A DNA stretch of 35,251 nucleotides, taken from positions 1 through 35,251 of the forward strand of contig JAPPIX010000146.1 in the NCBI GenBank assembly GCA_028820495.1, read 5' to 3'. The position numbers were made by a program, and so were the translations under genes. The notes beneath the pieces were generated by a model. The model did no database searches and was not told the DNA's origin. It saw only the letters and a list, made by a program, of their open reading frames with translations. This document shows, piece after piece, positions 32,163 to 35,251 of the stretch. Position 1 is the stretch's first letter; every line of letters begins with the position of its first letter. The stretch comes from Gammaproteobacteria bacterium. Its GTDB lineage: Bacteria > Pseudomonadota > Gammaproteobacteria > Pseudomonadales > Azotimanducaceae.

Positions 32163-34310
32163 GTGAAAACAGTTTATTCCTCCTGTCGAATCTGCACTGC
32201 GAGCTGCGGCTTCAGTTTTGAGGTGGAAAACAACCAGATCACCCACTTTTCAGCAGATTTTGATCATCCAGTTTCGCAGGGACATTGTTGTCCCAAAGGC
32301 ATATCAGGCATTGAGCGGCAGCAGGGAAAGGGTGATCGCCTTCTTGTGTCACGGAAAAAGCAAAGTGACGGCAGTTTTGAAACCATTGACACCCTGGCCG
32401 CGGCCAAGGAAGTAGGCGCCAAGCTCAAGGCAATCATTGATGAGCATGGTCCGCGTTCGGTGGCCCTGTTCTTTGGCACTGGCGCTTATGCAAACACCCT
32501 CGGCGCTTCATTCTCCAGGGCCTGGCTACATGCCACAGGCTCTCCAAACTATTTCACCACCGTGACCATCGATCAGTCCAGTCACTGGATTACGATGGGT
32601 CGCATGGGGGTTTTCTTGGGTGGAATGCCAGATCTTGACGACATAGATGTGGGGCTGATTTCTGGTGCAAATCCACTGGTATCGCATTTGGGCTGGCCCA
32701 GTGTGCCCGTAGCCAGCATGAATCCAGGAGAGCAAGTAAGAAGCGCGCGCGCCAACGGACAGAAACTCATTGTGGTTGACCCAAGAAGGACTGAAACCGC
32801 GCGCTCGGCGGATCTGCATCTTCAGTTAATACCGGGTGAAGACGCCACGCTCTACGCAGGTATCATCCATCTATTGTTTGCGTGTAATGGAATTAACCAA
32901 TCGTTCTGTCAGCGTTATGTGACTCATGTCGATCGCCTGAAGCAACTGGTTACACCCTTTACACCGGAGTACGTCTCGCAGCGTACCGGCGTTCCGGAAG
33001 AAAACCTACATAAAGCGACTGAATGGTTGGCCAATGCACGAAGACCCGCAGTCGGGTGTTGTACGGGTACGGCCATGGCTCCCGATTCAAACCTTGCCGA
33101 TTTTCTACTGGTGTGCATCAACGCCCTATGTGGTGGGTTTCGGCAGGCAGGGGACAGAGTGCGCAATCAGGCGCCACTCGCTGGCATATCTCCGATTGCC
33201 GATGTGGTGCCGCCTAATCGAACCTGGGAACAGGAACCGAAATGCCGTACGCAGGATGTCGGCCATATATTAGGGGAATTCCCGTCAGCCTTGATTCCCG
33301 ACGAAATCCTGGTTCCGGGAAAAGACAAGATTCGGGCAATGGTGGTCTTTGGTGGTAACCCGGTCATTGCCCTGGTAGACCCTGAAAAAACAACCAAGGC
33401 ATTCAACGACCTGGATTTGCTGGTCACTTTGGATGTCGCCGAAACGGAAACGACAGCGTTATCGGATTACACACTCGCGGTTTCAACCCAGTACGAACGC
33501 CACGATTTGAGTGCATTTAACGTAGCCTTTCCGAAACCCTATGAGGAATATTATCAGCCAGTCATAGAGAAGCCAGGCAGTGTTGCTCACGACTGGGAGA
33601 TATTCTGGACAATGGCCCAGGCAATGGATTTACCCCTGGAGTTAAAATTTACGTTTCCAGGGGTGCCCTTTAAGGACTCTGCACTCATTGAGTCCGTCAA
33701 TATGGAAGCCAAGCCAGACCCCGAAGACCTGATCAGGAAGATTTTTGAAAGTCGAAACATCGATTTCGAGACGCTTAAGAATGCCCCCCGTGGGACAGAT
33801 TTTGGCCTAGGTGAAGCTGTTGTTGCGGCGCCTCAAGAAGATAGCGGTGCCAGGCTCGATGTTTGCCCTGATGATGTTGCTGAAGACATACAAAAGTTGT
33901 GGCAGAGCAAAGCTGTGGAGTCGCGCTACCGACTGGCGGTGCGCAGAATGATATCGGTCCAAAATTCAGCGTATCGGCGCAGCGACTTCAATCAAAAGAA
34001 GTTTCCGCTTAACTACGCCTATATGAACCCGGAAGATATGTTGGCAGAAGGCTTAAGTGACGGTGCCCGTATCGATATGTGGACTGACAGCGGCAAAATT
34101 GTTGGCACTGTGCGGAGCGATGATACCGTTCGTGCCGGCGTTGTTTCCATGACTCACTGCTTCGGTGAGCTAAATCCTGAGAATGACCCCGAAGGTGCGC
34201 TTGGTGGGTTTACCGGTCGACTCATACCGTTAGACCCAAACAAAGCGGAAGCAATTAATTTTATGCCTCATAAAACGGGCATTCCCGTCAACATCGAATT
34301 GCGGCAGTAG
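32163..34310 (+). CDS. Molybdopterin (bis-MGD) oxidoreductase, copy 3
   Basis: This 715-aa enzyme has the N-terminal [4Fe-4S] motif C8-x2-C11-x3-C15 and a fourth Cys in HCCPKG (Cys43, or Cys42). The core motifs are SGANPLVSH and VDPRRTETA, shared almost exactly with copy 1. Asp137 (TVTIDQSS) aligns with the Asp of the other copies; an xVDQ-type motif in this place is something I associate with an uncharacterised branch of the superfamily. The GTG start at 32163 follows GGAGA (32153-32157). Its DNA looks less GC-rich and uses more A/T-ending codons than copies 1 and 2, so it may come from a different donor. It is followed by its own ferredoxin and FprA-type reductase. Confidence 0.9.
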   Translation: MKTVYSSCRICTASCGFSFEVENNQITHFSADFDHPVSQGHCCPKGISGIERQQGKGDRLLVSRKKQSDGSFETIDTLAAAKEVGAKLKAIIDEHGPRSVALFFGTGAYANTLGASFSRAWLHATGSPNYFTTVTIDQSSHWITMGRMGVFLGGMPDLDDIDVGLISGANPLVSHLGWPSVPVASMNPGEQVRSARANGQKLIVVDPRRTETARSADLHLQLIPGEDATLYAGIIHLLFACNGINQSFCQRYVTHVDRLKQLVTPFTPEYVSQRTGVPEENLHKATEWLANARRPAVGCCTGTAMAPDSNLADFLLVCINALCGGFRQAGDRVRNQAPLAGISPIADVVPPNRTWEQEPKCRTQDVGHILGEFPSALIPDEILVPGKDKIRAMVVFGGNPVIALVDPEKTTKAFNDLDLLVTLDVAETETTALSDYTLAVSTQYERHDLSAFNVAFPKPYEEYYQPVIEKPGSVAHDWEIFWTMAQAMDLPLELKFTFPGVPFKDSALIESVNMEAKPDPEDLIRKIFESRNIDFETLKNAPRGTDFGLGEAVVAAPQEDSGARLDVCPDDVAEDIQKLWQSKAVESRYRLAVRRMISVQNSAYRRSDFNQKKFPLNYAYMNPEDMLAEGLSDGARIDMWTDSGKIVGTVRSDDTVRAGVVSMTHCFGELNPENDPEGALGGFTGRLIPLDPNKAEAINFMPHKTGIPVNIELRQ

Positions 34311-34395
34311 ATTTTCCTTTTTAGGAGAGTTGAAGCAAGACAAGTTAAACGAGTGTGTTAAACAAGCGAGTTTAAGCAATACAAGGAGCGATACC

Positions 34396-34686
34396 TTGGC
34401 TTACGTTATTGCCGCGCCCTGCATAGGCGATTACTCCTGCGTGGAGATATGTCCCGTAGATTGTATAAGCCCCGAACCGCGAGATGCGGATTTTCGGACT
34501 GCGGAACAGCTTTACATCGACCCTAAAAGATGTATCGATTGCGGCGTGTGTGTTGAAGCCTGTCCGGTACTGGCCATCTATGAAGATCGCAATCTCCCCG
34601 AAAAGTGGCGGCACTACGCTGACGTTAACCGCGAATTCTTCGAGCACCGCCGGTCAGCTTCTGGCGATATGCAATCTCGCGCGTAG
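34396..34686 (+). CDS. Two-cluster (7Fe/8Fe) ferredoxin, copy 2
   Basis: This 96-aa ferredoxin has the same cluster layout as copy 1 (C9-x5-C15-x3-C19-P, Cys23, then CIDCGVCVEACP), plus a short polar C-terminal extension. The TTG at 34396 was chosen because AAGGAG (34383-34388) lies 7 bases upstream and translation then starts (M/L)AYVIAAPC exactly like copy 1. An upstream in-frame start at 34330 would add 22 unrelated residues. It lies 85 bases after the third molybdoenzyme and 11 bases before the truncated reductase gene. Confidence 0.9.
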   Translation: MAYVIAAPCIGDYSCVEICPVDCISPEPRDADFRTAEQLYIDPKRCIDCGVCVEACPVLAIYEDRNLPEKWRHYADVNREFFEHRRSASGDMQSRA

Positions 34687-34697
34687 AAAGTGCAATC

Positions 34698-35199
34698 ATG
34701 AGCCATCCATTGCGAGTTGCTATTGTCGGTGCAGGCCCAGCGGGAATGTATGGCTTGGAACATCTTCTTGAGCAGCAAGACTTCAGTGTGGAGATTGACC
34801 TCTATGAGCATTTGCCCGTGCCCTGGGGATTGGTCCGCCACGGTGTTGCTCCCGACCACCCCGAAAAGAAACTAGTCGCCGACCGCCTGTTTAACTTGTT
34901 CTTGGGCCGCCCCAATGTGCGTTTTTTCGGGAACGTGGAAATCGGTAGCGATATCACCCATACCGAATTGTCTGAGTGGTATGACGCGGTGATCTATGCA
35001 GTCGGTGCCAACTCTGACTCCAAAATGGGAATACCGGGCGAAAATTTACCCGGTAGTTGGGCCGCGCGCGAGTTTGTAGCCTGGTACAACGGGCATCCCG
35101 ATTTTGCTGACCTCGACTTCGATCTATCTGGCAAGCGCGCTGTGGTCGTGGGCAATGGGAATGTGGCGCTCGATGTGGCGCGCATTCTTGCCACACCGC
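34698..35199 (+). pseudogene. FprA/FprB-type ferredoxin-NADP(+) reductase, truncated
   Basis: The gene starts normally at ATG 34698 (MSHPLRVAIVGAGPAGMYGL). It keeps the GVAPDHPEKK motif and the NADP site VVGNGNVALDVARIL, closely following copy 1 to the codon for Pro at 35196-35198. Copy 1 then continues with an acidic helix and 290 more residues. Here the frame runs into the IS-type repeat at 35200 and stops at 35226-35228. About one third of the protein remains, lacking the rest of the NADP domain and the GWIKRGP motif, so it should be inactive unless the downstream part is restored elsewhere. The window ends at 35251, so the distal half could exist beyond it. Confidence 0.75.
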
Positions 35200-35218
35200 T
35201 AGCCCGGATATTGCACGA
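35200..35218 (+). repeat. Putative IS terminal inverted repeat (right edge)
   Basis: TAGCCCGGATATTGCACGA matches the minus-strand motif at 37-55 in 18 of 19 positions. It interrupts the reductase gene exactly where similarity to copy 1 stops. Bases 35219-35251 would be the inside of the element. Its sequence there differs from the inside of the left edge, as expected for opposite ends of one IS type. Confidence 0.6.
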
Positions 35219-35251
35219 ACGTAGTTGAAGAACGGCGGAATGCCCCTGATA

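Noticed and set aside
1..35251. CRISPR arrays, tRNA and rRNA genes, riboswitches
   Set aside because: Read through for regularly spaced direct repeats, T-loop/CCA-like cloverleafs and conserved riboswitch cores; none was convincing.

Overview
The window looks like an accessory region of a Gram-negative bacterium, most likely a marine or otherwise environmental proteobacterium (Gammaproteobacteria is my best guess). The evidence is a TonB-dependent outer-membrane receptor, a periplasmic dihaem cytochrome c, a Tat-exported lipoprotein-like flavoenzyme, an AraC-type regulator and moderately high GC. No rRNA, tRNA, CRISPR array or phage gene was seen.

Edges. Both ends carry the same 19-bp motif (18 of 19 bases identical) in inverted orientation, at 37-55 and 35200-35218. 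These look like terminal inverted repeats of two insertion sequences that bracket the segment. The right one cuts a flavoprotein reductase gene. Next to the left one is a broken aldo/keto reductase gene start (about 149-279, minus).

Region 1 (462-2556). A two-module VOC (glyoxalase/extradiol dioxygenase-fold) protein and a convergent alpha/beta hydrolase.

Region 2 (about 2677-13300, minus strand). A compact, visibly GC-richer six-gene operon: AAA ATPase, second AAA ATPase with winged helix, kleisin-like JetA/MukF analogue, MukE/kite-like JetB analogue, 1458-aa SMC/MukB-like JetC analogue, and JetD-like TOPRIM nuclease. This is a Wadjet/MksBEFG-like DNA-surveillance (anti-plasmid) system with two additional ATPases and an unusual Walker B motif in the SMC protein. 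A good sigma70-type promoter and a tandem 15-bp repeat lie at its start.

Region 3 (13534-23721). A TonB-dependent receptor. Then a minus-strand operon of SDR dehydrogenase, VOC protein (near-duplicate of the one at 462), small membrane protein and molybdopterin oxidoreductase. Next come a dihaem cytochrome c fused to an NTF2/SnoaL-like domain and a berberine-bridge-type FAD oxidase. Two prominent palindromic structures lie in this stretch.

Region 4 (23922-35251, plus strand). AraC regulator, DUF35 zinc-ribbon/OB protein, SCP-x-type thiolase, a patch of decayed gene fragments, then 7Fe/8Fe ferredoxin, FprA-type NADP reductase, molybdopterin oxidoreductase, third VOC protein, third molybdopterin oxidoreductase, second ferredoxin and a second, truncated, FprA-type reductase. 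The last 3 kb look lower in GC.

Working model: outside the Wadjet-like island the genes form one catabolic system. A substrate enters through the TonB receptor. It is processed by periplasmic FAD-oxidase/cytochrome c chemistry and by cytoplasmic molybdenum enzymes supplied with (or drained of) electrons by an FprB-like ferredoxin/flavoprotein couple. The molybdenum genes sit with VOC-fold putative ring-cleaving enzymes, an SDR, a hydrolase and a DUF35/thiolase C-C bond enzyme. The substrate cannot be read from sequence; an aromatic, phenolic or steroid-like compound is plausible.
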